Positions 1 through 5,182 of a stretch of DNA of 5,182 nt are shown in pieces. Below the pieces are notes generated by a model. The model worked only from the letters and a program-made list of their open reading frames with translations. It ran no database searches and had not been told where the DNA came from. Each line of letters begins with the position of its first letter. Position 1 is the first letter of the stretch. Source of the stretch: Lutibacter sp. UBA4458 (GTDB taxonomy: Bacteria > Bacteroidota > Bacteroidia > Flavobacteriales > Flavobacteriaceae); the NCBI GenBank assembly GCA_002390165.1, contig DGOU01000082.1, positions 1 to 5,182 of the forward strand. Reading direction: 5' to 3'. The position numbers were made by a program, and so were the translations under genes.

Positions 1-101
1 ACAGATGCATTATGGCATAATAAAGCGACAGTACCTTTAAACTTACTTTGAAGGTTAATATCATTTGTTAAAACATCGAGACCTGTAAGAACTTTTTTCA
101 T
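1..101 (-). CDS. DUF1343 / NamZ-type exo-beta-N-acetylmuramidase (GH171), N-terminal fragment
   Basis: This gene starts at ATG 101-99 and runs off the left edge; 33 codons plus two bases are visible. The residues show a TGLDVL motif (6-11), then FKG (21-23), a hydrophobic strand VALLC (25-29) and HNAS followed by a probable Val. This matches the known start of DUF1343 proteins, such as B. subtilis YbbC/NamZ, where TGID.L is followed by LKGKR.GL.TN.AGV. Known members release MurNAc from the non-reducing end of peptidoglycan fragments. The start is secure: the frame upstream stays open only to a TAG at 147-149 and has no other ATG. The domain begins almost at residue 1, so there is no signal peptide or lipobox and the protein is probably cytoplasmic, unlike secreted NamZ. 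It lies 82 bp after susD on the same strand and is probably co-transcribed with it. No catalytic residues are visible, so family assignment is good but activity is inferred. Confidence 0.75.
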   Translation of the reverse strand, partial: MKKVLTGLDVLTNDINLQSKFKGTVALLCHNAS

Positions 102-122
102 ATTGATAAAGTAAATAAGTAT

Positions 123-160
123 AGTATTTAGAGTAACATTAATATGCTACTCTAAATACT
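123..160 (-). promoter_or_regulatory. Intercistronic hairpin between susD and the DUF1343 gene
   Basis: A perfect 13-bp inverted repeat has arms AGTATTTAGAGTA (123-135) and TACTCTAAATACT (148-160). Inside, after one mismatch, CAT/ATG (137-139 and 144-146) adds three more pairs around a TAAT loop. It begins 23 nt after the susD stop and ends 21 nt before the DUF1343 start. No run of T follows it on the minus strand, where the next bases are a mixed ATACTTATTTAC, so it is not a standard intrinsic terminator. It could protect the 3' end of a susCD transcript, partly attenuate downstream expression, or be a protein-binding palindrome. Confidence 0.7.
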
Positions 161-183
161 TAATCTAGGAAACTAATAAATAG

Positions 184-1506
184 TTAAATTGATGGATCAT
201 CAGGGGTATTAGTATTATTAAATCTTTCTTCAGCCGGGTATGGGTAAAAATTTCTATTTCGTTCACTTAAATAATCTTCTTGTTGAGATGGAACAAAATC
301 AGAATGAATTCTTCTAGAGTCTTCTAAACGCAACCCAGACATAAATAATTCAATACTACGATTTCTAAATATTTCATCCATAATAGCATCTTTATCATTT
401 ATATCTCCAGCCCAAGGCTCTAAATTTGCATTAACTCCAAAAATATCATTGTCTTTTTCTCTTACTAAATTAATATTAGCAATTGCATTATCAAAATCAC
501 TTTTCATCGCATAAGCTTCTGCTTTTATTAATAGCATCTCACCAGGTAAATAAACGGGGATACTTTGGTTTCCAAATTCAAAAAATCCTTTTAAGTTTTC
601 AACGCCATGCCCTCCAAATTCTGGAACTTCAACTTCATCAGATGGAGATAAATAGAAATCAATTCTACCGTCATTTGCTTCAGGAATCAAAGAGCCTGTT
701 AAACCAAAATTATCTTGTGGTTTTGTATCTGGAGCATTTTCAACTGCAAAAACAAAAACTGCATTTTTGTTTGTTGCTCCATCATATATCCAAGCTGACA
801 TTGAATTTAAATCAACTGAATTTGCTGCAGCAATGGCTGCATCGTAATTCCCTGCAAATAAATTATATCGACCTAAATATGCATTAATCATATTTGGTAA
901 ATCCATTCCTTGAATATATACTAAAAATTCATCAGAAATTGGATTTGCATTAATATCCTCATTTGCACTGGTCAATAAATTAATACACTCAGCTAGCACA
1001 TCGCTTCTAGAACTAAAACTAGCATTTCCATCTGAGTTATTGTCTATTGGAGCAGATTCAAAATTCTGTATTAAGTAACCTAAAGTCATTGCCTTAAAAA
1101 ACTTTGCGTAAGCTTTTAAACCAGATTTAGTCCCCGGGTCCATTTCAATAGCGTCAACATTTTTCAATATTGATTCTGCAGCACCTTTATCTCTCAATAA
1201 TCTATTCCATAATCGAGTAATTCCTGCATTATCATTTGGTAAACCAGAACCCCCAGCTACCAATTCTCCTGGTGTAACATAAGTCAATAAATTTCCTAAT
1301 TCTCTTGTAGACAAACCTTGTATCTCAACAATAGGAGACAATGTAGAGGTTGTAAAATGACTTGTCATTCCTACGGCTACTGTGATTAGCCCTGACTTCG
1401 AAGTTAAAACCTGATCTTCTGCAGGTTGATTTACATTAAGAAAATCTTCCTCACAAGAAGAGAACACTAATACAGTTAATAGTAATAATTTAAATATATT
1501 TTTCAT
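184..1506 (-). CDS. susD: SusD/RagB family surface lipoprotein
   Basis: This is the ligand-binding lipoprotein partner of the SusC transporter (440 aa), expected on the outer face of the outer membrane. The N-terminus is a lipoprotein signal: MKNIFK, a hydrophobic core, then FSSC with the acylated Cys at 18. It is followed by EED, an acidic stretch of the kind that serves as the surface-export signal in Bacteroidota lipoproteins. CEEDFLNVNQP is a typical SusD mature start. A TPR-like helix pair lies near 207-230 (AYLGRYNLFAGNYDAAI). The C-terminal RagB/SusD region shows LPGEMLLIKAEAYA (320-333), INLVRE (345-350), RNRSIELFMSGLRLEDSRR (381-399) and YPYPAEE (421-427). It is complete but shorter than many SusD proteins of 500 or more residues. 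Its start lies 11 bp after the susC stop, behind an A-rich AGAAAAAG, so the two genes are surely one transcript. The gene symbol is a family name. Ligand is not readable from sequence; the DUF1343 neighbour suggests peptidoglycan fragments. Confidence 0.95.
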   Translation of the reverse strand: MKNIFKLLLLTVLVFSSCEEDFLNVNQPAEDQVLTSKSGLITVAVGMTSHFTTSTLSPIVEIQGLSTRELGNLLTYVTPGELVAGGSGLPNDNAGITRLWNRLLRDKGAAESILKNVDAIEMDPGTKSGLKAYAKFFKAMTLGYLIQNFESAPIDNNSDGNASFSSRSDVLAECINLLTSANEDINANPISDEFLVYIQGMDLPNMINAYLGRYNLFAGNYDAAIAAANSVDLNSMSAWIYDGATNKNAVFVFAVENAPDTKPQDNFGLTGSLIPEANDGRIDFYLSPSDEVEVPEFGGHGVENLKGFFEFGNQSIPVYLPGEMLLIKAEAYAMKSDFDNAIANINLVREKDNDIFGVNANLEPWAGDINDKDAIMDEIFRNRSIELFMSGLRLEDSRRIHSDFVPSQQEDYLSERNRNFYPYPAEERFNNTNTPDDPSI

Positions 1507-1517
1507 CTTTTTCTAAT

Positions 1518-4475
1518 TTAAAAATTAACAATTACTCCAAGTCTATATACTTGTGGTATTGGCACATTTGCCATATCCTGACCTCTTACTCCATTTGACT
1601 GCCCCTCTGTATTTACCTCAGGATCAAAACCGTAATAATTATCTATTGAGAACAAGTTAGTACCACTAGCAAATAATTTGACATTTTCGATTACTGGATT
1701 GTCTAATCGCCAATTATAATATAAAGAAATTTCTCTCATTTTTATATAAGATCCATCTTCTATAAATGATTCAAATATAGAAAAATTAGGGTTTGAACTT
1801 CCTCGTGGTATTTCTCCTCTTAATTCTTGAGCAGTTTGCTGACCTCCTTTAAATAAGTAGCCCATTCTTTTATCCCAACTCATCACATCATTTCCTTGCA
1901 CAAAATCAAATTGAAATCTAACACCAAAATTTTTATATTCAAATTCATTTATTAATGAAGCCACAAAATCTGGATTCGGATCACCGATAATTTTTTTCAA
2001 AATAGCTCCTGTTGGCTGTCCGTTAGCATCATAATCTTGTACTGGAACTTGTACCGTTTGACCATTACTTAATTCTCTATCCTCATAATGCCCTTTAGCT
2101 CTTTGTACAAAACCATTATCATCTAATAATCGACCTCCATTAGCATCTGTTGCGAAAAAAGTCCCGTAAAACACCCCTAATGCCTCATTAGTCTGAGCCA
2201 CAGATGTTCCCCACATACCTAACGATAATCTTGTACCTTCAACATAAGTAACCTCATTTTTATTTTGACTAAATGTTCCAGTAATGTTCCAGTTAAAATC
2301 ACCTTCAAAAGGCTTTGCTCTAAGTAATATTTCATAACCATTATTAGTCATGCTACCAACATTATCAAAACGATTTTCAAAACCTGTAGATGGTGATAGT
2401 GTTCTACCAATCAATAAATCCTCAATGTCTTGATTGTAATAAGAAAACTCTAATCCTAATCTACCATTAAACATTCCCATATCAAACCCAAATTCTGTTT
2501 CCGTTTGTCTTTCTGGTCTTAAACCTTCATTCCCCTGCAAAGAGCTAGGGAAATAACCAATTTCACCATTATAATTTTGTTGATTATAATTAGTAAATAT
2601 TTGATATGGATCTAAAGCTGTTAAATTACCAGCTTGACCCCATGCTGCTCTTAATTTTAATGAATTAACAGTGCCACCAATAGATTCTTGCCAAAAATCT
2701 TCATCAGAAATATTATATGATGCACTAATTTTTGGATAAAATTGTTGTCTTTCATCTTCTCCAAAAACAGATGCTCCATCAATTCTTCCTGCCAATGTTA
2801 AAAATAATTTATTTTTATACGCTAGAGTTTCCTGCAAGAACCCACCCCAATATGAAGCTTCGCTTCTAAAATCATTTCCGCCAACAGCATTACTTGGGTC
2901 AGTTACTATAACACCTTCAATTGGACCTACTTGATCATTTCTTACACTAAAATATTTATTTTCTTGTTGTTGATAGCTATAACCAAAACCCGTAGTAGAT
3001 TTTAAATCATCTGTAATATCAAATTGATAACTCATAGTCAGATCTGAATTCATCAACGATGAAGCGATGGTTGACTTTTCAGTTTCTCCATTTGGCCTTG
3101 TATTTACACCCCTAGGAATATATAATAATCCTTCAGAGTTAGAATGATCATAACCAAAAATATAATTAATTCTAAATCCTTCAAAGGGAGTCGCAGTTAA
3201 TTGAAGGTCGGATATTGATCTAAAATTTTCTTGCGAAGCATCAATTCTATCAATTGTCTCTCTTGGACTAGGCATCCAAAGTCCAACACTCGGATAATTT
3301 CCAAACTCATCAGGATCTTGATTGTGAATATTATCTGCAAATAGTAAAGCAGTAATAGGTCCATAATTTTTACCATTTGGCATATCCTGACTTTCATTTA
3401 ATGATAAATAAGAACCAACTGACATATCAAGCCAACTATAAAGCTCTTGATCAATCCTTGCTCTAAATGTTTTTCTATTAAAACTAGTATTTCGAACTAT
3501 TCCATTATTATCGAACAAAGATCCAGATACAGCATATTTTGTTTTATCTGAACCACCAGTTACATTAATTGAGGTTTCATAACCGCTTGCATCATTAAAA
3601 ATATAGTCCTGATAATCATATCTTGTTGCTGGCACTGCTACTCCATCTCCATTCCATTCTAATTGTGTATCATTATAGGGTAATGTGTTTCTTACCTTAT
3701 TTAAATTCATACTTGCTGAAAAAGTAACTTTTGGATCTCCAGAAACTCCTTTTTTTGTGAATATTTGAATTACACCATTACTTGCTCGTGATCCATAAAT
3801 TGCTGCTGCTGCTGCTCCCTTTAATATTTCCATTCTTTCAATATCATCAGGACTGATATCAACCAATCTATTTTGTGTGTAACCACCTAAATTAATAGCT
3901 TGTTGAGATTGATTGTTTACAATTACACCATCAATTATATAAAGAGGGTCTGAACTTCCTGTTAAGGTACTTGGACCTCTTAAACGAACAGACATACCAC
4001 CTGCAGGGTTACCAGAATTTCTAGTAATATAAGCTCCTGCAACTTGACCTTGCAATGCTTCTCCTACACTAACAACAGTTTTTGCATCGCTTAAGTCTTT
4101 AGTGCTAATTGACGAAATTGCAGAACCTAATTGTTTTTTTGTTGCAATACCTGAAGTACCTGTTAAAATAACTTCATCTAAACGCAATAAGTCATCTTGT
4201 AATATTACATCCGTTATTTCACCAGTTACATTAATTTCTTTAGTAGAATACCCTAAAAAAGAAAATACCAAAACATCATCTATTGATGCTGTAATTTCAT
4301 AGTTTCCATCAAAATCGGAAGCTGTTCCTTGATTCGTTCCTTTCACTTGAATGTTTACACCTGGTAATCCTTGACCAGAAACATCTTTTATACTACCTTT
4401 AACTGTGTTTTGAGCATAAATAAAACTTACAGAAAATAATAGTACAAGAAAAGAAAGCATAATTTTTTTTCTCAT
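1518..4475 (-). CDS. susC: SusC/RagA family TonB-linked outer-membrane transporter
   Basis: This TonB-dependent outer-membrane barrel (985 aa) moves ligand captured by SusD into the periplasm. A signal peptide covers residues 1-21 (MRKK, hydrophobic core, FIYA before QN). A carboxypeptidase-regulatory-like domain follows (about 24-95; VKGSIKDVSGQGLPGVNIQVKG and FSFLGYSTKEI). The TonB-box-like LDEVILTG (99-106) opens the plug, which has LRGPST (165-170), DPLYIIDGVIV (176-186) and ILKGAAAAAIYGSRASNGVI (217-236). The barrel carries SusC landmarks: EGLRPERQTETEFGFDMG, IIGDPNPDF, EDGSYIKMREISLYY and the terminal VYRLGVIVNF ending in Phe. Length is normal and no frameshift is seen. There is no N-terminal STN domain, so signalling to an anti-sigma factor is not expected. 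I see no cysteine in the protein. The start at 4475-4473 is supported by the signal peptide; no Shine-Dalgarno site precedes it. A (GCA)5 tract at 3815-3801 encodes the five alanines of the conserved plug motif. The gene symbol is a family name; the substrate is unknown. Confidence 0.97.
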   Translation of the reverse strand: MRKKIMLSFLVLLFSVSFIYAQNTVKGSIKDVSGQGLPGVNIQVKGTNQGTASDFDGNYEITASIDDVLVFSFLGYSTKEINVTGEITDVILQDDLLRLDEVILTGTSGIATKKQLGSAISSISTKDLSDAKTVVSVGEALQGQVAGAYITRNSGNPAGGMSVRLRGPSTLTGSSDPLYIIDGVIVNNQSQQAINLGGYTQNRLVDISPDDIERMEILKGAAAAAIYGSRASNGVIQIFTKKGVSGDPKVTFSASMNLNKVRNTLPYNDTQLEWNGDGVAVPATRYDYQDYIFNDASGYETSINVTGGSDKTKYAVSGSLFDNNGIVRNTSFNRKTFRARIDQELYSWLDMSVGSYLSLNESQDMPNGKNYGPITALLFADNIHNQDPDEFGNYPSVGLWMPSPRETIDRIDASQENFRSISDLQLTATPFEGFRINYIFGYDHSNSEGLLYIPRGVNTRPNGETEKSTIASSLMNSDLTMSYQFDITDDLKSTTGFGYSYQQQENKYFSVRNDQVGPIEGVIVTDPSNAVGGNDFRSEASYWGGFLQETLAYKNKLFLTLAGRIDGASVFGEDERQQFYPKISASYNISDEDFWQESIGGTVNSLKLRAAWGQAGNLTALDPYQIFTNYNQQNYNGEIGYFPSSLQGNEGLRPERQTETEFGFDMGMFNGRLGLEFSYYNQDIEDLLIGRTLSPSTGFENRFDNVGSMTNNGYEILLRAKPFEGDFNWNITGTFSQNKNEVTYVEGTRLSLGMWGTSVAQTNEALGVFYGTFFATDANGGRLLDDNGFVQRAKGHYEDRELSNGQTVQVPVQDYDANGQPTGAILKKIIGDPNPDFVASLINEFEYKNFGVRFQFDFVQGNDVMSWDKRMGYLFKGGQQTAQELRGEIPRGSSNPNFSIFESFIEDGSYIKMREISLYYNWRLDNPVIENVKLFASGTNLFSIDNYYGFDPEVNTEGQSNGVRGQDMANVPIPQVYRLGVIVNF

Positions 4476-4523
4476 AATTATTTAAATTTTGATTAATAAA
4501 AATTAATAATAGTGCTAATTTAG

Positions 4524-4535
4524 AAAAAAAAAAAA
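4524..4535 (-). repeat. 12-base homopolymer tract (A on plus, T on the susC strand) upstream of susC
   Basis: An uninterrupted run of 12 A on the plus strand lies 49-60 bp upstream of the susC start, and is T12 in the direction of susC transcription. Tracts this long can change length by slipped-strand mispairing. It may lie in the untranslated leader or near the promoter. No stable stem immediately precedes it on the susC strand, so it does not read as a terminator. Confidence 0.6.
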
Positions 4536-4540
4536 TCAGA

Positions 4541-4560
4541 TTATGCGCTTTTATGCTCTT
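4541..4560. repeat. Tandem 10-bp repeat in the susC upstream region
   Basis: TTATGCGCTT (4541-4550) is followed directly by TTATGCTCTT (4551-4560), with one mismatch. The 10-bp period is about one helical turn, which would place both copies on one face of the DNA. It is one of the few G/C-containing islands in an almost pure A/T leader. Binding function is speculative. Confidence 0.4.
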
Positions 4561-4613
4561 TTCTATAAATATATAGTTATTGGTGCTAATCTTTTTAATT
4601 ACCTTATTTTATG

Positions 4614-4645
4614 TTGTTTACAGGTATGTAATATATATATATTTG
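4614..4645 (+). promoter_or_regulatory. Promoter-like motif on the plus strand (TTG ... TATATTTG)
   Basis: TATATTTG (4638-4645) fits the Bacteroidota -7 consensus TAnnTTTG exactly. A TTG at 4614-4616 lies 21 bp upstream, within the spacing reported for flavobacterial -33 elements. It points away from susC, towards the 3' end of the DUF2807 gene, where no good gene lies on this strand. The -7 match is partly made of an AT-dinucleotide run, so chance is a real possibility. Confidence 0.2.
4631..4642. repeat. (AT)6 dinucleotide repeat
   Basis: Six AT units form the core of the 14-bp palindrome AATATATATATATT at 4630-4643. It is an easily melted simple repeat in the susC upstream region. No specific function is indicated. 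Confidence 0.6.
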
Positions 4646-4679
4646 ATTAAATAGATACTTAAGTTACATTATTATTATC

Positions 4680-4686
4680 CAAAATA
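4680..4686 (-). promoter_or_regulatory. Weak -7-like element for susC
   Basis: On the minus strand this reads TATTTTG, one base short of the Bacteroidota -7 consensus TAnnTTTG. I saw no exact minus-strand match between the DUF2807 gene and susC. No clear TTG lies at -33 spacing. If used, it would give a leader of roughly 200 nt and place the LacI-like palindrome (4712-4731) just upstream of the -33 region. It is offered only as the best available candidate. Confidence 0.2.
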
Positions 4687-4711
4687 CATGTTGAATTTTA
4701 ATAAAAATAAA

Positions 4712-4731
4712 TTACGAAAACGTTTTAGTAA
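4712..4731. promoter_or_regulatory. LacI/GalR-type operator-like pseudopalindrome
   Basis: TTACGAAAACGTTTTAGTAA is a 20-bp palindrome with a single mismatched pair (G4716 against A4727). Its core AAAACGTTTT is perfect and has the central CG step typical of LacI/GalR-family operators, including CcpA cre sites. It lies 237 bp upstream of the susC start, alone in otherwise A/T-dominated DNA. A LacI-type regulator here would suit a sugar-responsive uptake operon. No regulator gene is visible in the window, so the assignment rests on motif shape alone. Confidence 0.45.
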
Positions 4732-4842
4732 GGAAAAAATGCGTGTATTTGTCGTTTTTTATTATTTGAGAAATAAAAGGATTATTTTCTTTTGCTAGTA
4801 TTTTAAACTTATTAATATAAACTATCCATAAATAGAGAGCCT

Positions 4843-4871
4843 AAAAAAATCACGTTAAAACGAACATGATT
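4843..4871 (-). terminator. Intrinsic terminator of the DUF2807 gene
   Basis: On the minus strand the transcript would fold as AAUCAUGUU, loop CGUUUU, AACGUGAUU: nine pairs including one U-G wobble, followed directly by UUUUU (4847-4843). It begins 31 nt after the DUF2807 stop codon. On the plus strand the wobble becomes a C-A mismatch and no T run follows, so the terminator points one way. It separates the DUF2807 gene from the susCD unit. Confidence 0.75.
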
Positions 4872-4902
4872 ATAAAGTAATACTTTGATTAGACACTATT
4901 CA

Positions 4903-5182
4903 TTAACTCTCGTGGTTTCTTATACTTCCACCAGAGCTTTTATCTTCGTCAATTATTTTAGGGCTTCCTTTATAGTTAATGTCAGCTCCACTAGTAGCTT
5001 TACCTTTAAATGAATCGCTTACATTAACCTTAATATTGGAACCGCTACTTGCCTTTGCTATACAATTTTTAGTTGCTAATGAGTATGCTTTAATACCACT
5101 TCCACTTGATGAATTAGCATTAAAACTAACTGCTTTACCATCTAAGTAAATATCGGCGCCACTTGATGTTTCACAAGTTAAT
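4903..5182 (-). CDS. Head GIN domain (DUF2807) protein, C-terminal fragment
   Basis: The last 92 codons and the TAA stop (4905-4903) of a gene that enters from the right edge are visible. The residues are rich in Ser, Gly, Lys and Asn and carry a spaced motif: SSGAD (6-10), SSGSG (25-29), SSGSN (45-49) and TSGAD (63-67). The period of about 18-20 residues is that of beta-solenoid rungs in DUF2807 proteins. The end, GSPKIIDEDKSSGGSIRNHE, is the usual DUF2807 tail. These proteins are common in Bacteroidota, generally exported, and called putative auto-transporter adhesin head GIN domains, but their function is not established. The signal peptide and start lie outside the window. Two cysteines are visible (residues 3 and 40 of the fragment). 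A terminator follows 31 nt downstream, so it is probably not part of the susCD operon. Confidence 0.85.
   Translation of the reverse strand, partial: LTCETSSGADIYLDGKAVSFNANSSSGSGIKAYSLATKNCIAKASSGSNIKVNVSDSFKGKATSGADINYKGSPKIIDEDKSSGGSIRNHES

Larger units (their letters stand above)
4512..4590. repeat. Pair of GTGCTAAT direct repeats in the susC leader
   Basis: The octamer GTGCTAAT occurs at 4512-4519 and 4583-4590, 71 bp apart, in the same orientation; it reads ATTAGCAC on the susC strand. The two copies lie at equal distances from the junction of a tandem 10-mer at 4541-4560. A further copy at about 4111-4118 lies inside the susC coding region and is probably chance. The intergenic pair could be regulator half-sites, but octamer pairs also arise by chance in AT-rich DNA. 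Confidence 0.4.
4476..4902. other. 427-bp intergenic region upstream of susC
   Basis: This very AT-rich gap separates the susC start from the stop of the DUF2807 gene. I see no convincing protein gene on either strand and no tRNA or other RNA gene. The end nearest the DUF2807 gene holds a terminator (4843-4871). The middle holds a LacI-like palindrome (4712-4731) and weak promoter-like motifs. The last 120 bp before susC hold short direct repeats and a 12-base homopolymer. Its size and content suggest that susC starts its own transcription unit here. The stretch 4732-4842 shows no feature I can name apart from the end of a doubtful 36-codon plus-strand ORF. Confidence 0.7.

Noticed and set aside
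123..160. Invertible-promoter (recombinase) site
   Set aside because: The two arms are only 12 bp apart and enclose no promoter, so inversion would have no effect. A hairpin or operator is the simpler reading.
483..887. 134-codon open frame on the plus strand
   Set aside because: It lies wholly inside susD on the opposite strand. Its translation is a low-complexity mix of Leu, Gln and His with no recognisable domain, as expected for an antisense shadow of AT-rich coding DNA.
3197..3397. 66-codon minus-strand frame inside susC
   Set aside because: It overlaps susC in another frame of the same strand, has no family features, and susC continues unbroken through it.
3801..3815. (GCA)5 triplet repeat as a variable microsatellite
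   Set aside because: It encodes the alanines of the conserved SusC plug motif ILKG(A/S)AAAIYGSRA, so the repeat is explained by protein constraint.
4102..4302. 66-codon plus-strand frame near the start of susC
   Set aside because: It is antisense to the conserved carboxypeptidase-like and plug region of susC and has no recognisable features.
1518..4475. SusC as a FecA-like transducer controlled by an ECF sigma/anti-sigma pair
   Set aside because: No STN domain lies between the signal peptide and the carboxypeptidase-like domain, and no sigma or anti-sigma gene is in the window.
4492..4507. ATTAAT-AAAA-ATTAAT hairpin just upstream of susC
   Set aside because: Only six A/T pairs; ATTAAT is self-complementary and common in such AT-rich DNA, so it is neither stable nor informative.
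4874..4886. AAAGTA/TACTTT inverted repeat after the DUF2807 stop
   Set aside because: The loop would be one to three bases and the stem is A/T-rich. The adjacent nine-pair stem with a T run is a much better terminator.

Overview
The window looks like chromosomal DNA from a marine-type member of the Bacteroidota, most likely Flavobacteriia. It is strongly AT-rich, holds a complete SusC/SusD outer-membrane nutrient-uptake pair, has a head-GIN (DUF2807) protein next door, and its genes lack clear Shine-Dalgarno sites, as is usual in this phylum. All four recognisable genes lie on the minus strand, so transcription runs from high to low coordinates.

Layout in the direction of transcription. (1) 5182-4903 holds the last 92 codons of a DUF2807 beta-solenoid protein, which enters from outside the window. 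(2) 4902-4476 is a 427-bp gap. It contains a convincing intrinsic terminator for the DUF2807 gene (4843-4871), a LacI-type pseudopalindrome (4712-4731), weak promoter-like motifs on both strands, and a leader before susC with short repeats and a 12-base T tract. (3) 4475-1518 is a full-length SusC/RagA TonB-dependent transporter. (4) 1506-184 is a SusD/RagB surface lipoprotein starting 11 bases after the susC stop. (5) 183-102 is an 82-bp gap with a perfect 13-bp inverted repeat. (6) 101-1 is the first 33 codons of a DUF1343 protein, the NamZ-type exo-beta-N-acetylmuramidase family (GH171), which leaves the window.

SusD should sit as a lid on the SusC barrel and pass ligand to it for TonB-driven uptake into the periplasm. 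The unusual part is the third gene. A NamZ-family gene directly after susCD suggests the pair imports peptidoglycan fragments (muropeptides or GlcNAc-MurNAc saccharides) rather than a plant or algal glycan. This is inference from gene order and a 33-residue match. The NamZ-like start has no signal peptide, so cleavage may occur in the cytoplasm. SusC has no N-terminal STN domain, which argues against FecI/FecR-type control and fits a cytoplasmic repressor acting at the LacI-like site.

I found no RNA genes, insertion sequences, CRISPR arrays or broken genes.
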